DNA of 64,000 nucleotides from Babesia bovis T2Bo (GCF_000165395.2 NC_010575.1:1163001-1227000), one strand, 5' to 3'. Shown: positions 10,485 to 24,109, numbered from the stretch's first letter. Numbers and translations are program-made. Notes: a model not told the origin generated them from the letters alone.

Positions 10485-11740
10485 TTACATAACACCGAAG
10501 TCCAACTTGTAGCAAAAAGATGCTTGATATCTATGTAACGCGTTAAGTAATTTTACTTGGGCCACGTTCTCCAGCCAAAAGAGATAGTGGCCCCAAGGTT
10601 TGAATTGTGTCATCCAGCATTTGCTGCACGATGCTATGGGAATCACAGAGCTGTCTACCTGATATATGGCGTTGTTGCGAGCGCTTGATACCGTGGAAGT
10701 GGCCAAATCAAAACCACAGTCAACCAAAATAAGCCCATGGGCACTTGCCATCTTATAACTGGTATTGAAAACGTATAAACCAGAACCTACTCGAACTTGG
10801 CCCCTTCGGGGTGTTCCAGGAGCCATTTGACCTTCAAACCGGGAATGATACCCTCCCCAACCTTGAACAAAACACCCATCATGCAGCGAACCTGTATCTT
10901 ATGCCACAATAGATACTGTATCTTACCTGGTGCCACAAAAATGCACGACCGCATATAGTAGCAACACAAAGCAATTCGTTGTAACGCTCTACCTCAAAGG
11001 AATAGATAGTACCATGGCTGTCCTTGGGATTGCGATTGTCAGTTTTACAAAACTGATTGAAGTTGTGCTGACCTAGCTATACAATATGAAACCAAATAGA
11101 TTAACATACAAAATGACGACATGCATCCTGAATCAATGAGAGATCCATAGAACCCAATTGGAAAAAGTATTTATAAACACGGAATGTGCAATTACGCCTT
11201 AGAATTATATAGAAAACAAGATACCACAAACCTCGAACTAAAGTCATCAGGAACATGTTTCACCCAATTCACACGAATGCCACGTGGAAGATGCTTGTTT
11301 ATGGCCTTAGTAAAAGTGTTTATGCGATAACAAGGTCCCACGCCACGCTCATCAGGTGATACCGTTGAACACGGACTATTTGGTGGACTATAGGGCATTA
11401 ACCACATAAACAAGGACATACCAAGGATCAGGAAAGAAACTGGCATAGTTGTGAAGTGCATGGACATCACGGTCAGTGCGACCACAGCGTTCGTAACCAC
11501 TGTAGATATTGTGTTACCACTAGTGCGACTAACTTGTTCAAAACATCAGAAGCAACGTTAGCCAGAGACAACGCTCTGAACAAATGACCCTCTACAGTGT
11601 TAGGCTCATCAGACTGATATGCAAGGCCCTAGATTATACATGACTAATAACACAGCAGCACTTACGTGGTAACCCGTGCCTATATAAGAAAAGTCCATAA
11701 GCAGCTTACCACCGCAGCGACTGCCATCAGTACGACCCAT
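10485..11740 (-). CDS. tRNA pseudouridine synthase, PUS3/DEG1 (TruA) type, multi-exon
   Basis: Converts uridine to pseudouridine at positions 38/39 of tRNA anticodon arms, by family. Exons read by eye: 11666-11740, 11533-11628, 11422-11499, from 11387 downwards, and several more to 10485. The introns are short (11629-11665, 11500-11532, 11388-11421 and others, 33-37 nt). The spliced protein shows the TruA N-terminus (YIGTGYHG, then NTVEGHLFRAL). It carries the catalytic motif RCGRTDRDVHA with the conserved Asp, PDDFSSR, RVYKYFF, and LWHQVRCMMGVL near the C-terminus. The HNFNQFCK element after the YKYFF block fits PUS3 better than PUS1. The start is the ATG at 11740. At least six introns are supported by frame continuity; a few exon ends near 11060-11230 are less certain. 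Confidence 0.85.
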
Positions 11741-12453
11741 TCTACATGACCTAATTCATATTTTATGTTACCCAGGAACTAGAAGGCATTACACTAGGTA
11801 AGTAAAAGTGAGTTACATAAATATGTAGTGGCAGATTAATTGATTCTGTGGGCTCAAAACTACCTCCAGTGAAATAGACAGGATATTTGTAGACAGACCA
11901 TAACACAGGTAGCATAAAAGTCGGTATTTAATACCAAATAATGGATATCAAATTCTTCATACAATTAGGACCTATACTAAGTAACAAGGAACTCAACAAG
12001 TAATGATATTACTGGATAAAATAGGCCCACTGCCATGGAACATTGCAGACAATATATCAAAAGGAAGAATCAATCCATGGGAAACTAATAATAAAACACA
12101 GAAACGAGAACTATAGAATAATAACAAGTGTTTTATTCAATGGATAAAGCATATAGATTATAGTGGAGGCACCACTATCTTGCGAGTAACTTTACACCAG
12201 CGTAAATGTGTAAGGCCCTGTCATGAGGAAGGGTATATATAGAATATTCAGACAAGCATAAACATGATTAAGTAAATTATACCTATTGAATAACTATGCA
12301 TAGTGCTAGTTTATACATAAAAGGGGTGACGAACTCTGATAACGTTAATGATTAATGCCGAAGGCATTAAAGGAATAGAAGAAAACTGATAGTCATCATC
12401 CCAATACCATAAACAACATATATAATGGCAACAGTCGTGAAATAAAACAACGA
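11741..12453. other. Divergent intergenic region, about 0.7 kb
   Basis: AT-rich spacer between the divergent PUS3-like and giant membrane protein genes, probably holding both promoters. No coding or RNA signal was recognised. Confidence 0.4.
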
Positions 12454-15400
12454 ATGGGACGCAAATGTGACCAGAATAACCAAAATGGGTACCTTAGCGG
12501 ACTGACGCCCTTCCTGAGCTGCATAATATTCGGTATCGTGGGAAGCAGCTTAATGCTGATACACGCATTCGGATATGTAGGATGCGTAGCTCTCGGTGAA
12601 GCCTTTGGTCCAAAGGCGCAATTGGCGACGTTCTGCTACCATACAAGACAGATAATTACCCTGTTTGCTGTTCTAGGCACAGTGCTGGCACTGATATCGG
12701 GATTATGCGGACGCATGTCATGCCTATGGCAACAATGGCTCATATCGATATTCTACTTCGTAGTAGCTGGCTATATCATCGCAAACCAACTGGTATTACA
12801 CAGCAAGCTGGTGGTGCTAATGCGATTTGCAGCAGTTATAGCAGGGCTGTCTGGTATGGCACAAACGTCAGCCATATACTGTATGACCGACTGCGCAATG
12901 CCAGGAGAGTCGTTCTATAGCATCAGCAGAATCACATCATTCTTCGTAGGATGCACGTTCGCAGGACCCATGGTAACACTATGGATACTAGCCAAACGGT
13001 ACTTTGAATCAGATGTCGTCATAGGGTCCTATGGACGCATAGCACAAACGTGCGATACACTGACACTAATGGCCTGCCTAGCAGGGGTATGGAGCGCTAT
13101 AGCAGCATCAGTGACGAGCTATCTGTACTTCTCAATAGACACCGTATTCGCCATAGAGTCAGCGCCGTGGTTCCCACTCTTCGTGAAATCGCCCTGCCAA
13201 CTCACAAGGGAAACTTTGAAAAAACACTTAAAGACGTTATATATGCCCTTGTTGTGGACTGTTAACCCCTTGTTCGTTGCACTGGCCATCGGTGTCACAC
13301 TGAACTCGACCACGTCGTTAAAGCTCATATTCTGGCAGTATGTTATCTATGTGATATTCGCGGGCATATCGGTGACTTTGGGTTACCTAGTTTACGGAGC
13401 TCCAGATTGTGAAAATGAGTAAGTTCGTAATACTGTCCATACACTCCCATTAGGCAAGGATTCAAACAAAAGGTGCTCAAAACAAATGAATTGACTTGGC
13501 TACTTCCAGATGAAGAAGACCCGTATAGTAAAAAGTGCAGAAACCTAATGTTCCCAGGCGCCCAGTTGAGGTCCAAGGCACATAAACCAATGAATAGATG
13601 CTCGTTCCCAAGAGTAGGTCGCAACACACAATGGAGACAACTTAAGGGTGATCTGTGGTCTGAATGGCAAAAACACGATGCAACGTATCTACTCTGCCAA
13701 GAGCCCGTACACAGCATCTACGATACACTAGACACGCTGTTCTGCCTAGAAATCACGGACTTCTACGATAACGTGGGACCCATCATGCACCAATACAGGG
13801 CGTTGGTCAACTGTACAGGGCTTTTGCACGAGTACCCCTTCACTATAGATCCGACATGGACACCGTTGCAACAACTACATCAAATGCTAATTCACCAGAG
13901 AATGGTACTCATGGCACAGTTTGAACGGACAGGAAAGATGTATACTGAGGAATTGAGATCAAGGCTGTCTACCACCTCTTGTGGGTTCCTGGAACAACTG
14001 ACCACCTTGACATTCTGCTGCCTGTCTGGTGTCGAGGGGATTAGGAACACGGACTACCTAAATGTGACCTCGAAAAAAGAACCAAGCAAAGATTGCCCCG
14101 ACTTGTCTAAATTTGCCAAAAAGATACCGCATTGTATCTGCTGTGGTATAGATGGGAAGAATACGATCCATCAATACCTTGCTAGCTCCATTGAGTCGTC
14201 AGCACAACTGTGTGAAAAGATGATAGAAGATATGCATGCCGATGTATATCTACAGGATACACCGGGAAACCCCGATTACGGTAAAATAGATGATGAAAAG
14301 CGGATTGTTTGCGTACTAAGGGACTATTGCGAGTCTAACCTGCTGATAATCATATCGTTGCTATTTGTGGAAGAGTATTTGCTATTGTACGAATGGCTAT
14401 GCAAACTCTCCTGGTATGTGCGCGATATGGAAAGGAGGCTAAGTCAAAGAACTAAGTGTACCGAACATTGCGAGGATAAGTGCTCTGATTCTAATAAAGA
14501 CTGTATCTGGGACCAACTTAGACGCACAATACCTGATATATGCAGAATGCTTCTCAAGATGCATGATTCAAAAATCCAATTGCTACTCCAAGTCAAAAGT
14601 GAATCCATATGTTGTTATGGACCAGCTAGACCAGATCTCCTGAAAGATGAGTTGGAGCCATGTGTTCTTTTAGCTGTTACCAGGTTGATGGTCATCATTG
14701 TGCTGGCATTGGTATACCTGCTTGATCTTGAGGAGTGCATAGAGGGTAAGAAAGTACTGCAAAAACAAAATGTCCATTATGATGGAATGATATACCCAGT
14801 TAAGCCACCACAATGTAAAGATGAGGCATACGACTTGAAACTTTCTGCGATGAACTATATATTGCATGTATTGTCACAACTGGATACCTTTGATGCAGAA
14901 TCAATTACAAACATCTTGGATAACGTTGTTGTCTGGTATGCCGGGTTCTGCAACAATATTTGGCAACTTTGTCCTGAAATCGCTTTCGAAGAACGATACA
15001 ATTATGCAACAGATATATACCAAGATGAAGAGATACGTGTGCCAGTCCCTACAGCCGATGTTGTAGCACTAATGCATGGCAATAGGGGCATTCAATCACT
15101 ATATGATAACATGGGAAAGTTTTCTGACACGATGACTAACTTGGAAAAAAGAGAGCGTAGTTGCGGTGAGATATGGGATTCCACAAACTGTTATAAAGAT
15201 TCAGACAAGAGTGATTGTGAATGTGATGAAGAGGGGACCGATGAAAAGGACCGTTGTCTATGTTCAAATGATTTCGGTGTAGTTTCAGAAGATATAAAGA
15301 GCTGTAATGAGAACATATGTGACAATGTTAAAGCATTAGTTACTAGTATAACTACTGCTTTGAGCTGTACAACAGAAGCAATGGATTGTCAAGATGCATT

Positions 15401-18400
15401 GTGCAAATCTATATCTAATGTTGATCTGAACTCGCTCGAGATACTATGTCCAGATGATAAAGGTGATCAAGATGATTCGAAAACTGATAAATGTTCTGAA
15501 GAGGATACAAAACCTGAAAAATGTGATGAAAATGAATCGGAAGTTTCACGTTTTGGATATTTGGTCCTGACTTGTCTCAAATTGATAGATTATTGGAATT
15601 TTGAATGTTGCTGTACGGAACATGAAAAATGGAATTGTGGGTGTACTGCGTATGCAAAATGTTTACTGCAGTGTGAGCCTAAGTCATTCATTGTTAAACT
15701 CCTTAGATATTGTTTCGGTTGTTCAAATTGTTGTGAAGTTAAAAACAATGTGCTATGCACAAAGATACCATGCTTTTCTCTTTTGTTTTTGTACAACCTA
15801 CACGATCAGCTAGGTACTAAGAAAAAACTACCGAACTGTAGACGCTGTCCAGATAAGAAGATTAACACTGAAATCCTTCCACCATGTACATCGGAATGCA
15901 CGCCTTGTATGCATTTGCAATATTTAGGGGGGGGGTTAGTTGGGATGTGTTGTTGTGCTAGTCGATGGCGGAGACTACTTAGATGCTATGTATACTGTGA
16001 AGAAAATTGCCAAGCGTGTACAAAGAGTAAAAAGGGCAAGGTTCCTAATGAATGTAAGTCTGAACATTGTCAGAATAACCAACAATCGGAGGGTTTGCCT
16101 ACTCACGGATGTGACTTGATGCGACTTTGCTCTTCCTTGTTCCATTGCGAAGGGTGTTCTAAGCCATCACAAGAAGCTGCCACAGAAGAAACTCAACCCG
16201 CAAAACTACATTGCGTATGTATAGACACAGCACCTTGGTCATATGGTAGCAAGGCTGCTATCATTGGTGACAAGCCTTGTGAACACCGCTTAGGCTGTGC
16301 CTTAAGCATCCTTAATCAAGACCTTTCAGCTTTCAAGCACAATGCTTGTGTATTTAACACCCAAATAAATTGTCTGGTTAAACAAGCTAAGGATATCAGT
16401 AACAATATTGATAATGTGAACGAAGCACTTGGATGTTTGTCGTCTCTTTTGTGTTATGCCCATTGTGGAGTAGAAAAAAGACGAGCGCAGCTAAAGGAAC
16501 TATCAAGAGTCCCTGATGCGATAGGGGAACGATTTCCATGTTACGCTGAAACTATTAAAGATATATGCTATAAGGACGTTAGTGTTGTAACTATGATTAG
16601 GAGGTTGCTATTTGCCTGCTATGCAAGAATTCAACACCAAATTCTGTTCATCTATGATATCGATAGGACACTGATGTCAATATTCGCACAATGCTACCGA
16701 TTGTTTACGATCAATAAAAATATTAGCATTATAAACGAAATCATGTCGAAGAATTGGGTCCTGCTGCTCAACTTCAAAGGAAGCCAAACTGAAGGATATA
16801 CAGAAAATGACTTAAGTTCAGGAGAAGGATCGTGTTACGCTGGTGTAAAAGAAATGGTGAACACAAGTGATTGTAGCAACACGGCTATAGATGCACATAT
16901 TGACGTTGGTGTAGAGTCGAAGACATCCTTTGTCTGCTTCAAGTATATATGGGTGTTCATATGCTTTACAGCATTGATAAAGTTCTTCAACTGGTTCGGT
17001 GTGGAGAATACAGTCAGTGAGTCCAAAACCATGCTGACCTCAATCACAGTGCTCAGTGCGGCACAGCTGGCCTCCGCAGTCAAGGCTAACGCCTATAACG
17101 CCACAGCACCTAAAGGTACAGGATGCAGTACCGGAACTAAGGTTAACCTCGTAATGCTTATGGGAATGCTTACTATCCTACTACTGTCATGGATATCGAA
17201 TATAATAAATGGATATTGGCAGATATCAACCTCCATGACGTACATAACACAAAAAATGCGCCTTATAGGCTTCTTTGATACTGTAAAACCACCGACAACG
17301 CATCTCATCATGCGATCACTGTCAGATACGACGAAAACAGATGCCAAAGGACTATTGAAATTTTGGGGAATCAAGAAGATGCCTGAAGTTCTAAATAGTT
17401 CTACCATGGCACAAGTATTCGGGACGATACTTTTCGTCTCTGGTATTAACCCCTTTAGGTTTACCGAACAACCAAGCAGATCACGAACTCTGCACGAGTT
17501 CATGGCAAAGCAAATGGGAAGATCGGTAAAAAGTGTAGAGGCAGTACTGGATCTGGTGTCATTTCTACAAATGTGCCCAGATGCGGTGCAAATGCTCAAT
17601 AAAAGCTCCTCAAAAAACAAAGGCACGGAAGTTGACCTAGAAATGCTATTGGGTGCCTGGGAATCAGAAACACACCTTATTGATGAAACCATGCGGTCAG
17701 TAGCTATACACCAAGACGTACTAAAAGAGCTCAAACGAGATATGGTACGAATGGTCAACAAAATGCCAAATCACCACTTTGCATCCCAAGTATATGAACT
17801 ATGGAATGTTTATTATAATGGACAATTAAGTACAATGGGATTTAAAGTTATCGCAAATAAATCGCGATTACAGATATTAACAAGAAAGCAATTTGACCTA
17901 GAGAAATATTATATCGCACAGCAATATGTAGCAGACTGGGATATGTTCTGCACATGGCTGACAAAATGCTCCATATACGCGAATGGTTTGATGAAATACG
18001 ATAAACAAGGGAGTACGTCAACTGAAGATAAAGAAAGGGCTTCATTGGTCAATGAAGGCATTAGCGCTCCACAATATAACTTGAGTCAGGAACAAGATTC
18101 TGATCACGAAGGTTCTGTACTCAGGAAATTCGTGGAATCCACAGATTTTGCAAGTTTCAACGTTTGTGATGCCTACTCTCCAGAAGGCGATTTTGAAGAT
18201 ATAGATGCGGGAGAGGAACACAAAGACGTTGATAAAGAGAAACAAAGTAAAATTAAAGTGAGTCCAAGATTCCTTTTCTCGTATGACTTTTGGAATTGGT
18301 TCAAACACTTTGATGCATTTAACCCTACGGGAGATTTCAAATATATAGACGATGTAGTAGAACACAGAAGTGTTAAGATAGACCCTGTTGAGTCAAAAGG

Positions 18401-19082
18401 CCAGGAGTCGTTGCTAGGCTCGGTAAGCTCGAAACACAAAGTAAGCGGACCACACCCACTCGACTGGTTTATGGCAAACGAGGCCAACACACAATGTTTG
18501 AAACTATTCAGGAATTCTGGAACCTACATCATGGAACATGAAGATGGTTACAGTGAAACGCGCGCATTGGAATATGGACGCGTATTCGAGAAAATAGACA
18601 AAGAACACGTACTATTGACAAGGGCTGATGCATGGAAAAACAACAAGCTCGAGTTCTGCACATATATGGACAGTGAAGAAGCTACATGCAAAGAAGCCGT
18701 TATGTCAGCATACAATAAAGCGGTAGAATTCGCAAATCGGCAGCATAATACCGAATATAATCTACTGGTGCTATTCTTCAAATTCGTGTTCCCGTCATAC
18801 GCTGGGTTTGACGCGGTTAACACGAAGCTAAAGAACAAAGAAGATACAAAGGATCCTCTCGATACCATCAGCTTGTACAAAGCGCTTCACATTGTACCCA
18901 ATGCAAACTCAGATGTCAATGAAACTGCTGATGATACTAGCATCATGCGCACGGATCTGGTCAACCCAAGTGAAGAGATATGTGAGGGCACGCCACAAAA
19001 AAATCTCAGACTTATAGGCCACTGGTGTGTATTCAACCCAGCGCCAATAACACAAAGCTGTGTCCAGCATGTTTTAATGTAA
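12454..19082 (+). CDS. Giant polytopic, cysteine-rich membrane protein (2197 aa), two exons
   Basis: Exon 1 (12454-13418) and exon 2 (13454-19082) are joined by a 35-nt intron with GTAAGT donor and TTAG acceptor, keeping frame through CENE-QGFKQK. Exon 1 encodes about eight hydrophobic helices in 320 residues and resembles a small transporter. Exon 2 adds further hydrophobic helices around 14330, 14690, 16940 and 17150. It also holds a long soluble segment dense in Cys, often as CC pairs (about 14090-16500), and a charged C-terminal region of about 600 residues. No transporter or antigen family is recognised. Piroplasms have lineage-specific multi-transmembrane families, and this may be an extreme member. 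A run of nine G lies near 15927. The middle Cys-rich part is richer in NNT codons than the flanks. Confidence 0.75.
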
Positions 19083-19241
19083 CGTGGCACTATCACACGA
19101 ACCACCGTTTGTAATACACGTGACGAGAACACGCTCGTAATATTCTGTATTTTTTTTGTAAATACTGTATAAACGCCCTTCAAACATAACGCATTTAAAG
19201 AAGTGCATGAAAAAGCATCTTCATTGATATCAAACAAGTTG

Positions 19242-20742
19242 TCATTCATCTTCATCTGGCTCTAGTTTGGTCAAATACTTGCTCAGCTTTGACATACGCT
19301 TCTTCTCACGTTCAACGAAAGCAGTGCGTGTCATGTCACTCGTATCCCACAAAAGAGCGGCAATGAAAAACTGGATATTTATACAAGCCACCCTCAACAG
19401 TTCGTAAGGTAAATATTCCGATAAAGTCGTCTGTATATCAATGCTGGTATATCCCAAAACCTACGTAGGCGTTCAGGAGCTTGGATATACCTATACCAAG
19501 CAGACTGTGCACTGTTAAAACAGCAGATGTCACCAAGGTACGTGAAGATTTGGATTTTGCCACCGGCTCAGCAAGGGGCAAAAATGTTTCAGTTGTCTGT
19601 AAGCACATATATAAACATTGTACTTATATACCTTTTCTTTCGCTAATATAGATTCACGGTCACCTTTAAAAATGAAACCCGAAGCCAGCAGGCCCTGTAT
19701 ACCTAAAGAAAGAGAAGAATACTGGGGGAATAACCCTAAACCCATAACAGGCAACATAAATATACACGCTCTTGGTAAACGTCCAAAAAAATTGCTACAA
19801 ATGTATCTAAATCACTTTAGTATTAAAATTACCTGGTTAAACGTAAACGTGCAGAAATGTCAACATTACGCATCATCGCGCTAAAACGAGTATTGTTGGC
19901 TTTCCAGTACTCGCGGAATTCTGAAATGTTAATACCCGGAGGTGTGAACTCGTCAATGAGGTGTTCCTTCAGCATGGCTCTTTCTTCAGAGTGCTCTATA
20001 GGATTACCAAATTCATCCCTGAATAGATGTATAATACAAAAGAGTGTAACTCACTTATATGGGTTCCAGTACTCCTCCCAAGCAGCCGGACCATGCTGCA
20101 TGTACGACTCCATGTGTTCAAAGGCCTCAACAAAATCTTTACGAAGGAATTCCTCAAAAGTTTCCTGGAGCTGTTTTTGCCGCTCCGTAGACATTGTCTG
20201 GATAGCATTGTGATATGAATTTATTATATGAGGCAAGGAGGCATCCTTAGTCACACCAATGGTCTCAAAAAACTTCTGGGTTTCAGCATCTGCAAATATG
20301 GCACATTATCAAACACACTCATACCTGTCTGGAGCCTGCCCTTCTTACGTAATATCGCAGATGCAAAATTGCCAGTTGGCATTGGAGGTACAAACCATTT
20401 TCCCTTGAAGGTATTAGAAAACCAGCTTCCAAGAGATCCGAACAAACCTAAAGCAAAGCTAGGATTCTTGCAACATTTTATCCCGATGTTGACCCTGCTG
20501 GTGGCTATACCCTTTGCACGGTGATATGGAGTGATGCGATTTAATTCTGAATGCGATATGCTGTTCAACGGAGATGGATTCCAATGAACAAATGACAACA
20601 GTGGACTCAGTGGCCCGGTACCATGTTTAATTACCCTTGAATTGATATTGATACAATCAACAGCAAATTGATTGAACTTGAAACATATCACTCTAAAGAA
20701 TATTATACAAAAGATGGGCCTGATTAGACAAAGGCGAAACAT
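19242..20742 (-). CDS. Multi-exon hypothetical membrane protein, possibly mitochondrial
   Basis: Exons read by eye: 20325-20742; 20053-20289 (intron 20290-20324); from 20018 (intron 20019-20052) to about 19837; about 19635-19795; about 19535-19600; and a last exon ending in ...KLEPDEDE at 19242. The intron ends near 19400-19500 are uncertain. The protein starts with a hydrophobic Arg/Phe-rich leader (MFRLCLIRPIFCIIFF). It has a helical soluble part (FEEFLRKDFVEAFEHMESYMQHGPAAWEEYWNPYKDEF is visible across two exons), then hydrophobic segments around GLGLFPQYSSLSLGIQGLL and AACINIQFF-type sequence, and an acidic tail. The leader and layout suggest an organelle inner-membrane protein. No family is recognised. 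Confidence 0.6.
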
Positions 20743-22001
20743 TTGCGTTAATCCATTTCGACATGAAATAATGCCGTCGAACTCCTTGTGGATTAAATAG
20801 ATCAAACATATTTACTTCAAGACTGCTTATGACCCAACCTTGATACACACTGAAAACACAATATGCGATTTACAATAAAATTAAGTAATCAATCTATTGT
20901 CTAACACACACAATTGTAGATATGCTATATCAAATCATTTGTGTCGTATTCGCACGCAAGAATAATGTTGAAAGCTCTCTAATTCATACGATAAATCTTA
21001 ATTTCGCAACCTTATAACGTATAGAACACAAATACGGCCACATCAATGTAGAATCTTGGTGTGTTGGCTTACATGAGATGAAATCCACAATAAACTTATT
21101 TTTACAACCTTCTATATCGAAATATAAAACTATATACATCTGAAAGACAATACACATGCCATGTTATAACGATAGGCTTATTCGCGGCGTTAAATAGAGT
21201 ATTGTACGACATGGACATCGAGAGACATAAATCATAGTATAACTAATTAACTCGAGTTCTCAACACCATATGACTTTATAATTAGAACCATTATTTTGAA
21301 CGTCTATAAAAAAGCGTCAAAAAGAACATATACAAATAAACATAATATCACACATCAATGCACATAAGAAACACAAAGGCGAGACAAAAGCCAAGAATAC
21401 GTGCATGAACTAATTGAAACCTCTTTGATTTATATATACTATTTAAAAAATAAAGGACAGCTGCTTATCAAGTTAATATAAGTAGAATATTACCGTCTTC
21501 TTCATGCAATACCGTATAACTAACAAGCAGGTTAATGGGAATCATATGACAAAATAAAATAGACAATGAAGACACATTATAAATAAACAAAGATAATAGC
21601 AAATCCCTAAACAATTGGCACCTGTTCCGCCATGTTACCTTGTTTCACACCACACCCACGACGGTCACTTGCTAATATACATAACCAGCATTTGCAAAAA
21701 TTGGCGCTCTGGTAAATTGCCAAATATACATGTAAGTTTAATTGCTTATTTGCATTGTTGCTTTTGTACTGAATATGCCGTGAGATTAACATCCCCGTAT
21801 GGTTAGTCGCTACAAGGCCTACCAATCCATTTTAACGGGAAATTTATCCATACACATGTCACATACAATTTTTATGATGGTGATTTAATTAATGGATGGG
21901 TAAATGCGTTTTAATGTCATAAATTTTAATTTAGTAGATCCTTTTTTAGTACCCACATATACATGCTCTCAGATTATAGCTGAACGCATCAAAGAGACAA
22001 A
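20743..22001. other. AT-rich intergenic region, about 1.25 kb
   Basis: Divergent spacer upstream of both the putative organelle membrane protein gene (minus) and cytochrome c (plus). It is very AT-rich with poly-A/T tracts and no frame of coding character. No RNA gene was recognised. Confidence 0.5.
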
Positions 22002-22447
22002 ATGTCGAAGCCTGAGCCTAATGTCACTGTGCCTGATGGCGATGCCCAAAAGGGAGCTAAGCTATTCAAGTCCAAATGCGCACAGTGCCACACCACGAAT
22101 AAGGGTTAGCTTTGAAGATTAATTTTCAATATCCTGTTAGGTGGTGCTACTAAACAAGGACCTAATCTCTATGGACTCTTTGGTAGAGCATCTGGTTCTG
22201 CTGACTACGCATACACCGACGCCAATAAATCTTCTGGTGAGTCATCATGACAGCGTCCATCTAACTGTTATCATGTTTCTTTTGTAATATTGTTGTAGGA
22301 ATTGTATGGAGTGACAAACACTTGTTCGTCTATCTAGTGAACCCCAAGGAGTACATACCCGGTACCAAGATGATCTTCGCTGGGCTCAAAAAGGAGCAGG
22401 ACAGAGCCGATATTATTGCTTACCTCAAGGAAGCCACCAAGAAGTAA
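22002..22447 (+). CDS. Cytochrome c
   Basis: Soluble electron carrier between complexes III and IV in the mitochondrial intermembrane space. Three exons (22002-22104, 22141-22236, 22299-22447) give 115 residues. Introns are 36 nt (22105-22140) and 62 nt (22237-22298). The heme-attachment site is CAQCH, the axial Met lies in GTKMIFAGL, and the [12 protein letters not shown] segment is canonical. The splice sites restore NKGGATKQG and [10 protein letters not shown], which match the family exactly. Start is the ATG at 22002 (MSKPEPNV); no leader is needed for this protein. Confidence 0.96.
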
Positions 22448-22790
22448 ACAGAAGAGAAATTTTATGCTAGAAAACACTCTTAAAATCTAGATATATCCAA
22501 TCTCTAGAAGTACTTTTAGGTACGTGGGCTGTAGTGTGTTGTCTCCCGCGGTATATCTCAAGGTGATATTGTATTGATGTAAGACAGCTGTTAAGCATGT
22601 TGCTCAATAAGACAGTTATATAAATAGAGTGCTAACTATCAACGAGATAGAAGCCATATGTGTAATGGTAGCATAACCACGGTACCTATACTTACAACAA
22701 CAGGAGTGGAAGCTATTCACGTTACACATCAGATGTATATCAAACAAGTGTCATACAATCAACTTTCTGTGTTCATATAGGGTTTCCAAT
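22448..22790. other. Intergenic spacer, about 340 bp
   Basis: Sits between cytochrome c and the ceramide synthase gene, both on the plus strand. No recognisable feature. Confidence 0.4.
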
Positions 22791-23869
22791 ATGACCAAAA
22801 CGTTGGAAAACCGGATCTTTTCCATATATGGAATCCTTCCTCATGCAGAACTTAACGATGTTTACGTTGTTCTTGCCGCCATGATGTTTCTTACCGTACT
22901 GAGGTTGATATTCGCAGGAGTAAACCATAAAGGGAAAGCAAGGTGGCCATCAGTTTTCACTGTGGTCATTGACAAACTACAATTGGCAAAAAAAGACAAA
23001 ACATACAAGATGGCAGAATCTTTTTGGTATGTTCGCAGCGGAGTTTAGATAGTTTTTAGGTATCTTTCTTGGCATGTTACGTCCCTTACGTGTACAATAG
23101 CAGCATTCTATGAGGAATACGGTACGCCAGAGAATCGGCGGTGGCTATACTATTTTCTGAAGGATCGAAAGGGTATATGGTATGATAATTTGCAATTACA
23201 CTATAAAGTATAGGTTCTTCAGTGAATCCATTGAAGACGTCATGAACAAAACCATCACCTGGCCGTATATTACAATGACACCCAAATTAAGACTACTTAC
23301 ACTTGTGAGTATTGGTTTCTGGAGCAGTTGCTGCATATATATCTTTTGGGAAACGAGGCGATCAGATATGAGAATCATGCGATTCCACCATATAACAACA
23401 GTCAGCCTCCTCATTCTGGATTATGTTTATAGCTTCCATAGAATTGGAACGGTATGTGCACCAAGGATCAAAACATATTATACAGTTTGTCATCATATTA
23501 CATGATATACCAGATGTACTGCTCTATACTACCAAGACGCTATCCTATATGCAACATGCACCCGAATTTCTGACTGCAGGATTCTTTGTTATGTACGCCA
23601 TGGGACACTTTTTCTTCCGCTTTGTCATGATGTGGAAACTAGTGGCATACCCCTTCTTCGGAGAGATGGACACTGAAGAATTCTACGGGGGAGGGTTGAA
23701 ATATTTGTGGCAGCTCCCGGGTGGGATTATTGGACCATGTCTGCTCGTTGTGCTCACTGTAAGTATTCCAAGACTAGCCGATATCCTGCATCAGATAATG
23801 AACACTTACTGGATGAATCTTATTATCGGAATGATGGCTAATTTCGCAAGAGGCGCAAAGATAGGTTAG
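22791..23869 (+). CDS. Ceramide synthase (TLC/LAG1 domain)
   Basis: N-acylates sphingoid bases in the ER membrane. Five exons (22791-23026, 23060-23179, 23214-23451, 23486-23758, 23795-23869) give 313 residues. The Lag1 motif is clear: MRIMRFHHITTVSLLILDYV, then a helix with FVIILHDIPD carrying the conserved HD and D residues. Several membrane helices flank it. The last intron (23759-23794, GTAAGT...CAG) is 36 nt and has no stop, so an unspliced translation looks continuous. Removing it gives LLVVLT-IMNTYWMNLI, which fits the last TLC helix better. No homeobox is present. The transmembrane C-terminus lacks a long acidic tail. Confidence 0.88.
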
Positions 23870-24109
23870 TTAATTCTCATAGGTAATATATGGAAACCAG
23901 AGGATGAACGAGAAAAGAATGATTAAATAACCAACCCACAACCTGCACGGACACAATGAAGTATATACGTGGTACAATGTCTAAATAAAACGATTAATGG
24001 CATCAAAGTACCCATGCAAATGCAGCATCTATAATGAATTTTAACGCCATATTACTGTAATGTGCAAGCATAGTAAATAAAAGGGAATAGGTTATTTGTG
24101 ACACTATTT

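Noticed and set aside
15920..15940. Run of nine G as a phase-variable switch
   Set aside because: One homopolymer in a eukaryotic coding region is not evidence of phase variation; the frame is intact.
17093..17761. 222-codon minus-strand frame opposite the giant membrane protein gene
   Set aside because: Antisense to a long continuous frame and lacks any recognisable motif.
20743..22001. tRNA or other RNA genes in the AT-rich spacers
   Set aside because: I looked for cloverleaf-like and conserved box motifs by eye and found none that I could support.
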